Position numbers and translations under genes: made by a program. A stretch of 64,000 bases of DNA from positions 15,570,001 through 15,634,000 of the forward strand of contig NC_058339.1 in NCBI RefSeq assembly GCF_905475395.1. Reading direction: 5' to 3'. The notes beneath the pieces are model-generated. The model was given only the letters and a program-made list of their open reading frames with translations, had not been told where the DNA came from and did not search any database. Each line of letters begins with the position of its first letter. Within the stretch, counting starts at the first letter, position 1. This document shows positions 34,730 through 47,137 of this stretch, piece after piece. The DNA is from Chrysoperla carnea (Eukaryota; Arthropoda; Insecta; Neuroptera; Chrysopidae).

Positions 34730-35135
34730 ATAGGTCCAATCATTAAATTAACCTGATTTTTATATTTTTTTGGATCAAAATTTAAAAAAAATGTCCACCG
34801 AGTTTCATCAAATACCAAAACAAAAATTTGTTTCCCGATTTTCTCGATTTTAACAAACCCCTTAAAAAATTGCAAAAAATCTAAAAATTTTTCTTATCTC
34901 CAATTTTCATAAAACTCAGTATATAAGGTAATTTTGACCCAAAAAGTACAAAAATCTGGTGCATTTGATGACTGGTTGAATAGTTTTTGAGATAAGGACC
35001 AAAATCGATCCAAATATTGTGATATCTCAGAAACTCCGCATCCAACCATTAAAATAACCTGATTTTTATACTTTTTGGGTCAAAATTACCCTATTTACCG
35101 AGTTTCATCAAATTTCAAAACAAAAAGTTTGTTCC
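34730..35135 (+). repeat. Satellite-like repeat S2, about 1.3 units
   Basis: CTGATTTTTA recurs at 34753 and 35059 (period 306). Sequence blocks are those of the array in the ARMC4 intron, including 'GAGTTTCATCAAAT' and 'ACTCAGTATATAAGGTAATT'. Confidence 0.8.
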
Positions 35136-35651
35136 CTGCATAATATATGAAAATATTGATAAATCGGATTGGACTAAAAAAAATTACGAAAAACTTGCTC
35201 CTAACTTATGGAACATCTAAAGTGAAGTACAAACTAAAGTAGTACACTTACTAATAGAAAAATTGTCTGATGGCGGTCGAACTAAAACAGATTGGCCAAT
35301 ATTTATCAGTTATCATAAAAAACATTATCATTGTTCATTTTATTCGCTAAAAAGTTTTTACACAAATTCTATAAATAAATTTCTATTTATCATTACACTT
35401 TCTAAATATATTTAAATATAAAGATGTTATTTGTTTACTAGATACCCACTCAAATGTCTTTTTCTTTATTTTGCACACAAAAAAAAAACACTTTTGCAAC
35501 ATAGAAAAATAAATCCTAACTACTTTGTTGTATTGTGAAAGTGTATGTCTTCTGGTCAAAAGGTTTGAACTAAAAATCAAGAGCCTTAATTAGTTTTCTA
35601 TGTTACATATTTCTCATATATATCTGGTTGATTTTTTGTCTTGCCTTTTCA

Positions 35652-35775
35652 TACCATGCATATATGAAATATATCAAGGTATACTAAGTTTAGTCCCAAG
35701 TTTGTAACGCTTAAAAATATTGTTGTTCATAAGATTACCTAATTAGTTCATTTCCAGTTGTCTGTCTGTCCAACC
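35652..35775 (+). repeat. R1 family, truncated copy
   Basis: ATACCATGCATATATGAAAT, AAGGTATACTAAGTTTAGTC, TTTGTAACGCTTAAAAATAT and a short TGTCTGTCTG tract, then breaks off. Confidence 0.65.
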
Positions 35776-35994
35776 GTGGTGTTTACCAAAATGGTAAAAT
35801 AAACAACCTTAGTATTCTAGAATCAAATTTATTAGAAAAATAAATTGTGACTGATACTACAGAACCAAACGTGACTGACACTATCGCCACTTGAAAATGG
35901 TTGTATTTTAAGTTATATTTTAAAATGCCAAAAGGTAGGAACTTCAAAACCATTTTAAGGATATAAAAATGAACTACAAGTGAAATTTACAAAA

Positions 35995-36200
35995 TTTAAA
36001 AAACACCTACAAATTTTTCGGGTACGGAACCCTAAACTCACACTTGAATCATAGCTAAGAATACTCTCCTTTAAATTACCTTTCAAATGAAACCAAAGAA
36101 ATAAAAATTGACGATAAAAAGATGACACAGACACACACACACACATAGCGGTCAAACTTATAATACCCCTTTTTTTAGTTCGAAGGTGTTAAAAATGCTA
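35995..36200 (+). repeat. Dispersed repeat R2, copy
   Basis: ACCTACAAATTTTTCGGGTA, CGGAACCCTAAACTCACACT, TTAAATTACCTTTCAAATGA, a CA-rich stretch and 'TAGCGGTCAAACTTATAATA'. Best-preserved copy of the family seen at 15000-15215. Confidence 0.65.
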
Positions 36201-37214
36201 TTTTTGAGTTTAATTTATAAGAATCAAAAAGTCTTAACATTTACGAAGAAATATTATTTAGACTCAAAGTTCTTTTTTTTCATTCATGGAACATTTTTTC
36301 ATGGAATCACCCATATTTTAAAATGATTTTCATATAAAATTAAAAATAGACGATGGAGGAATTAGCTTTCATCAAAAATTGAAAGTCTAGTAATAAATAC
36401 ATTTCGAAAATCACTAATGACGTCAATCAATCAGTATGGCAGTCATAATCAGGCTTGGAGTGATAAAGGAGTGGACTGTTTATTGGCATGGCAAAATGAT
36501 TTCCCCTGCAATAAAAAAATTTGGTGCTCGCATTCAGAATATGACAATCCGCCCGACTATTGCCCTAAAGTTGAATTATTACACATCTGAAGCATCATTC
36601 GCAACAAGATTTGAATAATTTTATATGATTCGAACCGTATGTAAAACAGTCTCGCAAATACTTGATATTATTTTTTTAATGAATGTTTATTTTGCTATGT
36701 AATGAGAATCATTTTCTATTAATTAACTATTTTCCAAGAGAACACAAGATAAAGATAAAAGTAATATTGTATACGGTTTATTAAAAAAGATATTTTCTTA
36801 TAACGTAGTTTTTTTTACTTCGTATATTATTGCATTTTTAATTAGAAAAATATTGATAGTTCAACTAAAATAAGAAGAAATATTCAGTAAAGCCAAGAAT
36901 AAATAATAATTCAATGTTTTTCTTCTGCATCTTTTATTATATTTGCTTTTTTAATAGGAGAGAATTGATCTTAAGAGATACAATCTAAAAAAGGAACATC
37001 AAATTATTTCAGATGTGATGAATTAGGAAAGTGCATTCCTATTATGTAAATAATTATTTATAATAAGATTTTATTGATATCGAGGGTCTCAAGCCAGCAG
37101 GTTCGTAACTAGGGCGTGGCAAAGGAGGCACCTGCCACCTGCGCAAAACAAAACGTATGTCTTATACGCAAAACAAAAAGTTAGTAAAGAATCATGTAAA
37201 AGGCGCTCATTAAT

Positions 37215-37560
37215 TTACATAACACAAGCAAATTTGATCCGATTTTATTGGAATTTTTTTTAAAACCCACTAATTTTGAGTCATTTTTATCAGCTGTGAT
37301 GTCTGTTTTTCGCTAGCTATCATTTATGTGCTTAATGCCGGGTCCAGGACTCCACATTCTTAAAATCAATTTTCGCTAGGTTAATTTTGATCACAAATTC
37401 GAAAAGTATGAATCCAAAGTAGTAGGATTACATACTTGGTTGATCAAAATTGGATAAAATATGAATGTGATAGAGCAAAATTAAATTTTTTGGATTCTGA
37501 TGACGTCATAAAGTTAAAAAATTTGATAACACAGGCAAATTTGATACGATCTTATTGGAA
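37215..37560 (+). repeat. Satellite-like repeat S1, about one unit
   Basis: AACACAAGCAAATTTGATCC..., TTTTTCGCTAGCTATCATTT, GGATAAAATATGAATGTGAT and GATGACGTCATAAAGTTAAA match the array at 9192-10010. It ends about 190 bp before SEC14-like exon 2. Confidence 0.8.
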
Positions 37561-37746
37561 TTGTTAAATAATTTTTTTAACAATGAAATCAAAGAATTAC
37601 TTCGTGACTTTCTACTATCTACACTTTTTTACACCTAAAAAATCCTGAATTGTACCTGAAATAATCCTAATATCAAATGTGTAACATTAAGTGTTTATGT
37701 GATATATCGGCCATCATGTATACTAATATTTTCTTTTCTTTTTCAG

Positions 37747-40700
37747 TTTAAGCGTGTAGTACATGATGTCAAGAAACCTCACCACGATGACTACTTTCTT
37801 GTAAGATGGCTTCGAGCACGTAATTGGAATGTAGAGGATGCTGAGAAAATGTTACGTGATGTAAGTTAAACATTAATATGCAAATTTTTTCCTAAACAAT
37901 TTAATCAATGCATTTCTAAACAATATTTAATAACACCTAATACCACCAATCGTAAATAAAGTACGTCAGGGGTATGACTCATAAAGCCCGGCCAATAACT
38001 TCCTTTTTTAAGTAAATAATTAGACATCTAATTCACTGTTTTTATCCGAAATAATTAAATAGGTCAAATTGAGATACGTAACCCATAATAACTTCCCGCT
38101 AACATATAAAACACGCTTCTGTGAACTTATTTGAAGCAAGAAATTGAAATTTATAGAATAAAAGCCACTAATCAACTATCAACTCATAATAACGGAGAAC
38201 AGATTTAAAAACATGTGAAAATAAACAATTGACTTAGTTAATTGTTGAAATACCTAATATTTACTAAAAATTTGACCACAAATCAGTCGACTGCGTCCCA
38301 TACAAATTAGATATACAAACATATACATTCGTTAAAATTTAAGATTTCCATTTTCAGGATGAATACATTACCTATCCAGAAATTGATTATATAATTAAAC
38401 CTTATTTGCATATCATTTATGCCAATTTTATATAGATTATTTCTAATTAGTAAACCTAAACTATAATAAAAACATACGGTTGATTGAATAATTAATTATT
38501 ACCAACTGTTCACGATTATATAGGAAATATGTCATAAAAACAAGTTGACGATAGCAACATAATTTTCTAAAAATTTCTTATTTTCAAAATAATTATAGAG
38601 CTCTTTACTATTATTAACATACGAAAATTAAAAATTAATATAAAGACAGTGTTAATTATAAACTTTAACAACAACTAGAGCATGGATTATTAAACATCGA
38701 GCAAGGTAACTCGTATATCAATGGTTCTGTACAACTACGCAACGGATTTCGATTCGGTTTTTTCTAATAGATACGAGTGATTCAAGAGGAAGGTTTTTAT
38801 GTATAATACATCCATAATATAATAGAGAAAAACAGATTTTAGAGGTTAAACGAAATTGTGAACAAAAGGAGGGTAAGTGACGACATATGAAGGGAGGTTA
38901 TAACACAATAATCTTTTTATTTAAAATTGAAGTTGCCCAGCGAAGCAGGTAGTTCATAGCTAGTTCACTATATTGTCTAAGAAATTGATCACTTAAACGT
39001 TTTTAAGTAACTGTCACTGAACCGTGCAATTTCTTCACGCACTGGAACAATTCTAGACTGTGATGTATGTCGTCATTACGCACATACCACGGACCACGGA
39101 GATTCACTAACTGCTCTTTTAACACCATTGTTTGAAAGAAACCATAATTGGATCTCATAAGACCACGCAAGTTTTAGATTAGTTTTATAGACAAGCACTT
39201 TAAGATAATGTTATTCTCTACAAAAATGTTTTCGGAATTTTTTCGCTAAAATCAACAGTGTAGCAGTTATTGCAAAAAAACAAACTGATCCCTTCAAATC
39301 AAGATGGTGGCCTTCTTTTTTAAACTCTATAGCCGCTGTACTTTTGTAGCCATGTACATTCCCTAGTCATCGGATTTGTAAAAAAGTGGTTTTGTGCACT
39401 AGACGATAGAACGATACTACTACTGTATCCTACATATGGATATAATTTACATATATGCATATATGTTTTACAAATTATAAATACTCCATTTTACTAATAT
39501 GTTGGTATTGTTGATAAATTATTTAATAATAAAACTTTCAATTTTATTACTCATACTACAAAACTACACTATTATTAAATCGAATCAATTTACTTTCCGC
39601 TTTATTATACCATTTAGTCAATAATATTAACGCGTATAAATAATATTAAGTATTCTATCCTGAACTTACACGATATGGCTCAAAACGCAAAAAAGGACAA
39701 GCAACTCTTCTTACATTTCAAAGAAAGTAGAATATGTAAGTAATATGAATATGAAATTTTCTTTTCTTTTACAGAGTCTAAAATGGCGTGAAAAATGGGA
39801 AGTTGATACCAAACTAGCCAATGGTTGGAAAGCTCCAGAACAATTAATAAAATATTATCCAAGTGGGCTAGCAGGTCATGATAAAGATGGCGCACCACGT
39901 AAGACAATATATTATACAGGGAATAAAGACATTTCACAAAAATATTCGCGGAAGGCTGGGTTTTTGGCGCGAACCTTCTGTTTGTGGCTCAAAACAAAAA
40001 TCTAAAAGTTTTTTCGACCAAAATTCGTTTCAAAGCATGTATATTACACAAATAAAATATCTACAAATTAACTTTTATGTACAATAAATTTTCGAACTTA
40101 AATAGGTAGATTTTGATTTTCGACCAAAATTCATTTTTCAAACATCATCTACATTCCAAAAACCATATCCACAAATTTTATGAATTAAAGAACAGAAAGA
40201 AAGCTACATATAATGAGAAAACATGATCTATATTTTAAGAAAACTGTTATTGCTTCTTTTTTTTTTTGTAATAAACAATTACCTAAAATTCGAAAATTTA
40301 CAATGACTTCTTAATCATCTATACATTAACTATCATTTAATTTCATACAAATCTTATAGCCACGTAGTTTTAAATTGAAAACTACTTAAAATTTGAATAT
40401 TCAATCTCATAAACACAATTGCATATATTTTTTAATTAATTATCAATATTATTAGATTTATTTAAAACATTAGCATGAGAGCGATTGAATAAATAAAATT
40501 TTTTATTTCTTACATTCATTCATTATTAATTAAGTAATACTTAACATAGTATCATTAAAAACACACACATAAATATCAGCCTCCATAGCTCAGTGGTTAG
40601 AGCACTGGTCTTGTAAACCAGGGGTCGAGAGTTCAATTCTCTCTGGGGGCAGGTGATTTTTTTTTTTAAACTAGTTTTATTTTTTTTTAGTTATTGTTAT

Positions 40701-43687
40701 TCCATTTTTGGAATTGGACATTTATGGACTTTTACATACTGCATCAAAAGAAGATATGATAAGACACACTATTCAATTGTTAGAATATTATTTAGATTTA
40801 GCTGCCAAATCTGGTGAAAATAAAGTCATGGGTATCATTGACTTAGAAGGTTTTAGACTTCGAGATTTTACGTATAAACCCGGTAAGCTTTTTTTTTCTG
40901 CCCTTGAATATTTTACAGCCTGAGATCTGTAATCTATATCATATTACTCATTTTTAATATAGTAAAAGCCAGTTGAGAGACAAAACATTTATCATTATTA
41001 ATTAATGTTATTGTATTGATTTTTTGTTTCTTTTTAGCTGCTGAATTTGCGATATCATTAATTCAAATATATGAACAAAACTATCCAGAAATTTTAAAAA
41101 AATGTTTCATTATCAACGGTATGTATTTGAATTGAAAGTAATTGTTTCTCAGTAATATCTATATAAAAAAATATTATTAAACCTGTTTTAGCCCCAAAAG
41201 TATTTGCCATTGCGTTTTCTATAGTTAAAAATTTCCTAAATGATTATACTTTAAGTAAAATTCAAATATATAAAGCAGACCCAAAAAAATGGAAACCAGC
41301 ACTTTTAGAACATATTTCAGCAGATCAATTGCCAGAAATATATGGTGGTACAATGGTGGATCCAGATGGTAATCCGAGATGTGTTTCCAAGGTGACTATA
41401 TACGAATTAAGGGGAGGGATGTTCAATCCATCCACGAGGAAATAAAAACGAAAAAACAGTCGGACCCAGGAATCGACTCCGGGCCAGTAGATTTTAATCG
41501 GAGCCGGTTGAAATAATTGTCTAAGTTTATTCAACAAAATCATATTCATGCGACCAAGTGTTTTTTCGATTTATGCCCATTTTCATCGCTCTTACGCAGT
41601 CCGCTTTTTTCCCTAAATTTATTTTTTTTTATATATATGTCTCCCTAAATATGATTGTTAAAAATCTAATTTTTTTCTGTTACTAAGGGAACTATGGCCT
41701 TTTGAAGAAATTTTCTTTTTAATGACTGTTGTATACTACCTTAATATATTTTTATTTTTATATTTTTTAAAGATAAAATTGGGTGGAAAAATTCCAAAAG
41801 AATTATACGCCAACAAAGAAGATTTACTTGATAACAATAATGATTATGTACACGCTACGGTTAAAAAAGGTGAAAAGTTAAAATTAGATTATATTTGTGC
41901 GGACCAAGGCTATATTTTAAGGTACAATATTTATATCATGGAGACTACTTTAAGGAGATTCAACTCCACGTAACCAAATATCTATCAAAAATAAGATGCC
42001 AGTAGTGTGCCTTTTGCACCGGATAGTGGAGCGAGTGTAAGACGGGAGTTTGATTTTAAAAATATGACGACGCATTTATGTAGTATTTTGCTCATATGTT
42101 CGTATGTGATCAAATTTTATTTCTTGCAATGCACTTCGGTGTAAAAGGAACACTATCGACGCTATAACTTCTGCCATTTCGATGACAAATTCTGTCAATT
42201 CTCCCATTTGAGTTGAATGTCCTTCTTTAGTGTCCATGATTTATATACTAAAAATAGAAAATTACAATTTTTTTAATAAATTATATTCATTTCTTTCTAG
42301 TTGGGATTTTAAAACCGATGGCCATGATATAAAATTTGCGATTAATCGTATCGATGAGGACGGAAATAAGGATAACGTTGTACCTAGTAAAAGAGTAAAT
42401 TGTAATTATGATAGTGAAGTTGGAGTTATTGAATGTGTGGCCCCATCAACTTGTAAGTTTTTTGCTCTTGCATAATCTCGATATCACGAGGGAGATTTCC
42501 AAAAATTGTATTCAAGTTTTTCGCCTAAAAAATCTTGAATTTCCAAGTTCTAATAAAATTTACCATCAATGTTTTTTTTATCATCAATAAACGCTAAATT
42601 TTAACTGTGTTAATTTATTGCTGCAAATTCTATCAATTTCGACATTTTTGCAAAAAACCGTACTTCACATGTACCCCAAGAGCTATCTAATTAAATCTGA
42701 CCCTGATGGTAAAGATTATATCATTTCAGATCTGTGCGCAGGAATCATCCAAGAAGGGAAGAAGTTTCACACTTTTGTCCATCATTTTATTAGGTAAAAA
42801 TGTGATATTCAGTCACGAAATCTGCGATGAATACGAAGGCTCCCGTCAAAATAGACCCAACGCTCGAATGTACAGACTGATTCACTAGAAAATTATTTCC
42901 GGATCTACAAATCGTACATCAATTTCTTTCTGACATATTTACAGGATCGACTTTTGAACCCAGAACCTTTTTAGGGCATCGAAATTCACTCGAATTACTC
43001 GATATTTTCAATGAAGATGCGTTTCCAAATGTCTACCAAATACTTCACGTTCTGGCAGTTTTACCTGTGACAATAGTAACAAAAGAACGCTCCTCTTAAA
43101 CTTTTCGTCGTCTCAAAACATACCTAGATCCACAATGTCTGAAGATCGGCTAAACAATTTAGCCTCACTCAGTATACATCGTGGTGTAAAGATGCACACA
43201 CAGTTTTGAAAAAGTTTATTTTTTACCTCGCAGAAGGATAAATAGTGACTGAATATCATATTTTGACCTAATAAATTGTTCTCTTACTCGAAAAAGAGTT
43301 TCTTGTTTTTATTTTATGACCTAACAATGATAGACAAAATTTTGAACCCCATCTTGAATGACTGCTACACATGGGCTGATGTCCGTAGACTACCTACGGG
43401 AGATAAATTCGACGATGTATTTAATTTTTTTTCAAATAATGGTTCAATTTTCCTGAATCAGTATTATTTGGTATAGAATTTATCCGATTATCTTATTATC
43501 TATAATTGTAAAAAAAATTATTAAACTTACCTGTAATTAAAAAATGTTTTTGTTTACAGATACTGTGATATTCGATAACACATACAGCTACCTCAGAAGT
43601 AAAAAAATTCAGTATAATATAAAATTAGTAGCACCAGCTATTGATTTAAAAATTGAAACATTACCAGAAAATGGAAACAACAATTAG
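37747..43687 (+). CDS. SEC14-like protein (CRAL-TRIO + GOLD), coding exons 2-9
   Basis: Exons: 37747-37860, 39775-39898, 40691-40882, 41038-41118, 41192-41391, 41773-41921, 42301-42452, 43560-43687 (TAG), all with GT-AG borders and matching phases. With exon 1 (61-114) this gives 397 aa. Order: CRAL-TRIO N-terminal helices (HHDDYFLVRWLRARNWNVED), the SEC14 lipid-binding fold (ELDIYGLLHTASKEDM, GIIDLEGFRLRDF, YEQNYPEILKKCFIINAPKV, 'ADQLPEIYGGTMVDPDGNPR') and a C-terminal GOLD beta-sandwich (KGEKLKLDYICADQGYILRSW...VVPSKRVNCNYDSEVG). The family binds hydrophobic ligands such as phosphatidylinositol, tocopherol or squalene in the cytosol and Golgi; the ligand here cannot be read. No signal peptide or membrane segment is evident. 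Best match is the SEC14L2/SEC14L1-type insect proteins. Confidence 0.92.
38930..38962 (+). repeat. Helitron-like 3' end
   Basis: GCCCAGCGAAGCAGGTAGTT ... ATAGCTAGT has the 'CGAAGC...CTAGT' ending seen at 6220-6253. The matching 5' end upstream was not found. Confidence 0.45.
40579..40651 (+). tRNA. tRNA-Thr (anticodon TGT)
   Basis: A perfect cloverleaf of 73 nt. Acceptor GCCTCCA pairs with TGGGGGC (one G-T pair), D stem GCTC/GAGC, anticodon stem CTGGT/ACCAG around loop CTTGTAA (anticodon TGT, reading ACA), T stem GAGAG/CTCTC with loop TTCAATT, and discriminator A. No intron. A run of T follows at 40658-40667, as for RNA polymerase III termination. It lies in SEC14-like intron 3, on the same strand as the host gene, just before the exon 4 acceptor. 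Confidence 0.95.
41440..41530 (-). repeat. tRNA-like relic, probably a SINE head
   Basis: On the minus strand it reads CAACCGGCTCCGATTAAAAT ... GGCCCGGAGTCGATTCCTGG, with a box B-like GAGTCGATTCC and little else of a cloverleaf. It lies in SEC14-like intron 6. It differs from SINE families A and B. Confidence 0.35.
41925..42249. mobile_element. MITE-like element filling SEC14-like intron 7
   Basis: The left end TATCATGGAGACTACTTTAA-GGAGATTCAACT is mirrored by AGTTGAATGTCCTTCTTTAG-TGTCCATGATTTATA at the right, roughly 35-40 bp with several changes. The element takes up most of the 379-bp intron between exons 7 and 8. Confidence 0.55.
42720..43215 (+). pseudogene. hAT-family (ZMYM1-like) transposase remnant
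   Basis: Lies in SEC14-like intron 8. Broken frames read TQRSNVQTDSLENYFRIYKS, then TFEPRTFLGHRNSLELLDIF, VYQILHVLAVLPVTIVTKER, and in a shifted frame RRLKTYLRSTMSEDRLNNLA-SLSIHR. 'RSN...DS..NY', 'LPVT...ERS' and 'RRLKTYLRSTM...RL..LA.L.IHR' are the conserved C-terminal dimerisation blocks of hAT transposases of the zinc-finger MYM type. Stops and at least one frameshift show it is inactive. Confidence 0.75.
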
Positions 43688-46426
43688 TTATTAAAATTTT
43701 GGATAAAAATTATTTAGTTAATATTTTAGAAAATTATACAAGTTGTATATATTACACATTGACATTTAAATTTCTAGAAAATCATTGTATTTTATTATAC
43801 AAAAATATAAGTTTGTTTTGTCAATAATATGTAACTATAGAGGGTGTTATTATAAAAGTGGGCCAAAGGTTATGGGGCAAAACCGTATAGTACCGTATGG
43901 GCGCTGAACGCCAAACGTGAAGATTTTGTTTTTTCAGATTCGGGAAAACCCTGACGACAGCATAATTTTTTATTTTATTCTTTACCTTTTTTTGGGAAAT
44001 TTGTAAATTCAGATTCTTTATCATTATAAATAAATTATTTAAATTTTTTTATCTTTTGTTTTGCAAATTTCGAAGATAAGTTGAGGGATTGCCATTTTTC
44101 GGGTATTTTCTTTAAAATATTTTTTGCGAATATTAAAAAGTCAAAATAATTACAATTCGTGATATGATAAAATATACACAGACAAGAAGAAATCGAGCTA
44201 CGAGCTGTTAAATTCAGACCAAGACCATTATCTTGACGGCTTCGCCAGTGATGTACTTAAAGTCTCCGGGGGAGGGGGCACAGGTACAAGTAACTATTAC
44301 ATTTAAATGTATTAATGTACTTTACACACGAGACAAAGTTATTTATTAGTTATGGAAGAAAAAAGTGAAAAATTCGACCATTTTGTTTCACGTTCATTTC
44401 GTCTTTTCATCTTTTGCCCATTTTTTAGTAGCTCTCTCTGCATAAAATGTACGAAATTACATAAGTATGTTTCTATAATCCATCCAGTTTACGTTGCCAT
44501 CTTAATCAAACAACATCTTTCAACGGTTGTAAGAAATGGAGCCGGGTAAAGATCAAAAGGTTGTAATTTTATGGAACAATATGATTTTGTAAGTGGCCAG
44601 GCGCAAAATGTTCGTATGATTGTGTAAAACACAGTCATATTGACTAGAAAGATTGATTATTATCGTATTTAATATTTTTCTTTGGTGATATTTTTATATA
44701 TTTTATAAAATGTTTTATTTTTGTTGCAACTGATAATCAAAAGATTTTATTAAAAAGAAAACAGAGTAATTGACTGATGCTAACTAATTCCAATGGTAAT
44801 AATATTAATTGAGACTGATTAATTTTTATTTCAATCCAATGTTCGAGTCCCTGTCAATTTTTCCAATCTGTTTTATTTAAAATTAATAATAGTTTAACTA
44901 CTATTAAATGACTCAAAATTCTGTTTCCAAATCAAAATCAATATTTTTTAAATATTGCGTAGACTCAAAATTATGTTTCCAAATCAAAATCAAATTCAAT
45001 ATTTTTTAGATATTGCTTATATGTACTTGTTACCATAAAAATAAATATTGTTAAATTATAAATGACGTTTTTATTACTATGCCTCATTCCCATGATACTG
45101 GATAACAATAACCCCCCTTCCCAAGGTGATTTTAAACGATATAACATTATTTTTTTACGTCTAGGTCAGTCCCATACTTCAAAGACTTCTAATTCACAAA
45201 CATATAATAGTATATCTTTCTTATACACATTTTATGTACGTACGAACTCTCTCATACTCACAATCAGAGATGTATCAAACGCACTGTATATATAATTTAC
45301 AAAAGCAGGATTTGGATTGGTTTTAAAAGTAGGGAAATATTTTCAAAAGAATAATCGATATAATTTAAAAAATATTTATATTTAAAATATGAATTAAATT
45401 CATGAATTTTTTTATATGCTGTCTTTTTTAGAAAATATATTTAAAATACGTATTCATGAATTTTTTTAAAATGTTGACTCCAAAAAATGTTTCATTGTAG
45501 ACCTACATTACAATCTTATGGAAGCAATGACCCTGACTCACCATCATTTTCCACAATTATTGACTCTTAAATATTAAAAAGGAAAACAATTTATTATTAT
45601 ACAAAAATAATTAACTAATACACAAATTTTTCTTATGTTTATGACCAAAGACTATAGGATAGACAAGAAGCAGAAGTATAATTATAAGTGACATCTGGAG
45701 TCTGAGGCGATCAACTATTAAGTTTGTCGGCCTTTGCGGGTATGGCTATTAAGTTTAACTACTTTGCGGGGGTGACTATTAACTATTAAGTTTGAAAGCC
45801 TGACTCGGTAGAGGCGCTGAAACTCGTATACTACGATTTTACATTAGCTCATATGGGCTGCTTCTCCTCTATCCTATGCTCTTTGTTTATGACGTTCAAC
45901 TTCGTATTTTTATAGTGTGAACGATTTAGTTTTTTTTCCTATTGCATAGTTCGACACTATCAATCTTTTTCACGGGAAAGGTCTATTTTACTTCCTTTCT
46001 GACTAAAAGAACCAGGCAAATTTTCTTGAGGTAAATAGTAGACCTAGGTAAATAGAACGACATTATTCGAATTGATCTAAAATTGTTTAAACAATATTTG
46101 AGATTAATAAACTCCTTCACGATAGATTCAATAAGCACCTTGATGGAAAAGTGCAAACTATTTTTTAAATTCCGATCTTTACCCTTCCCTTTTCTTTTTT
46201 AAGTTCACAGTTTTACGAACGTATTGTATTTAGTGTCGCTGCGTCTGCTACAGTAGAATATGTTAACGGATGTGAAGAACAATGGCCACGTAACGGTCTT
46301 TCGATGCTTGAAAGTCACCTTAGATAATAGGTAAAATATAGCCGGGACCACAACGGCTGTCTGTATGGTCGCCAAAATGACGTTGGGTTAAGTAATCAAA
46401 AGTTTTCGTATTATATTTATTGCAAA
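43688..46426. other. Intergenic region between convergent genes
   Basis: Separates the 3' ends of the SEC14-like and TXNDC17 genes. It is AT-rich with no convincing gene. 44525-44650 (GGTTGTAATTTTATGGAACA...) recurs reversed at 57840-57960 in MGRN1 intron 9. At 44925-45010 two copies of a segment (AATCAAAATCAATATTTTTT-type) are tandem. At 45715-45800 CTATTAAGTTT occurs four times with GCCTTTGCGGG-like spacers. Confidence 0.5.
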
Positions 46427-47137
46427 CTAACAAAGCTCGGCACAATGGTATATACTTACAGCAGTGGGAATAGGAGTCTGAACATCGACTTTCACATTTT
46501 TAAAATCAGCACTATCTTCGATGTCATCAGTAAACATCATTTCCACCAAATCAGGATTTGCTAATTGTTCACCTTCTAATCTATGTGGTGATTTCCATCT
46601 AATTAAAGTTGGTATAACCATCAACTTAAACCGCTTATCAGTACGAAATGGATTTTTAGCATCTTTCCAACTGGAAGCAACAATCATTAAAATATTAATT
46701 AAGTCTTATACTGAGAATTCTCAACATATAATTAAAATTCTTAAGCTATTAAAAATTTACTTACGTTGGTCTATCTCCAACAATAGAAATTATAAAATGA
46801 GAATTTTCTGGCAACAATGATAAATGGGATTCTATGATTGGGTCAGCTAAAACAAATTAAAAGTACACGTGTTTTTCATTAGAATTTACGGGGTTTACTA
46901 CCATGTACAAATATTTGAAAATCAGATAAATAATTAGATTTGGTCTGGAGACAGGCCAATAACAATTTAATAAAACTTTTTTAACATACCTTCCACACAA
47001 TCAGAGCACCAACTTTGTTTAGTCACCGGGTCGACTGCCCCTTCAAATAAAATATGTACCACTTGTCCTTTTGGATCAAATTTGTCCATAAATGTACAAA
47101 AATCTTCATAATTTTCTGTATGATGTTTTATTACCAT
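46427..47137 (-). CDS. TXNDC17: Thioredoxin domain-containing protein 17
   Basis: Three exons: 47137-46990, 46846-46765 and 46670-46427 (TAG), phases consistent, 157 aa. The start is the ATG at 47137 (MVIKHHTENYEDF); the frame is open further up but has no earlier ATG. The active site is WCSDC in place of the WCxxC of thioredoxin and matches the WCPDC of human TXNDC17 (TRP14), a cytosolic disulfide reductase that works with thioredoxin reductase. Other family blocks are 'VGDRPTWKDAKNPFR', 'VIPTLIRW' with the cis-proline, and 'LVEMMFTDD'. The human protein has 123 aa and stops after this last block. Here about 32 residues follow; alternatively a donor (gtaagt) at about 46461 splices to a last exon I did not find. 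Confidence 0.92.

Larger units (their letters stand above)
115..37746 (+). other. Intron 1 of the SEC14-like gene (37.6 kb), repeat-filled, with a nested gene
   Basis: The intron runs from donor gttcgt at 115 to acceptor tttcag at 37741-37746. It holds the ARMC4 gene on the opposite strand, the palindromic Polinton derivative and most repeats listed below. Apart from those, 115-1836, 2600-5870, 12785-14250, 26357-29279 and 36200-37200 show AT-rich sequence with only short, poorly supported reading frames, and I see no further gene. Between 3290 and 3620 a segment of about 40 bp (TGTCGATTTAGATATCGA...) occurs twice. At 5960-6034 another short segment, TTTGACATTACCATAAATTA, is tandemly duplicated. 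Confidence 0.7.

Noticed and set aside
36436-36618. 60-codon frame ending TSEASFATRFE
   Set aside because: No family pattern, no splice signals and no conserved context; probably chance or transposon debris.
39878-40087. Extension of SEC14-like exon 3 past its donor
   Set aside because: The frame can be read on, but family similarity stops at GAP and resumes in exon 4, with a good donor at 39899.
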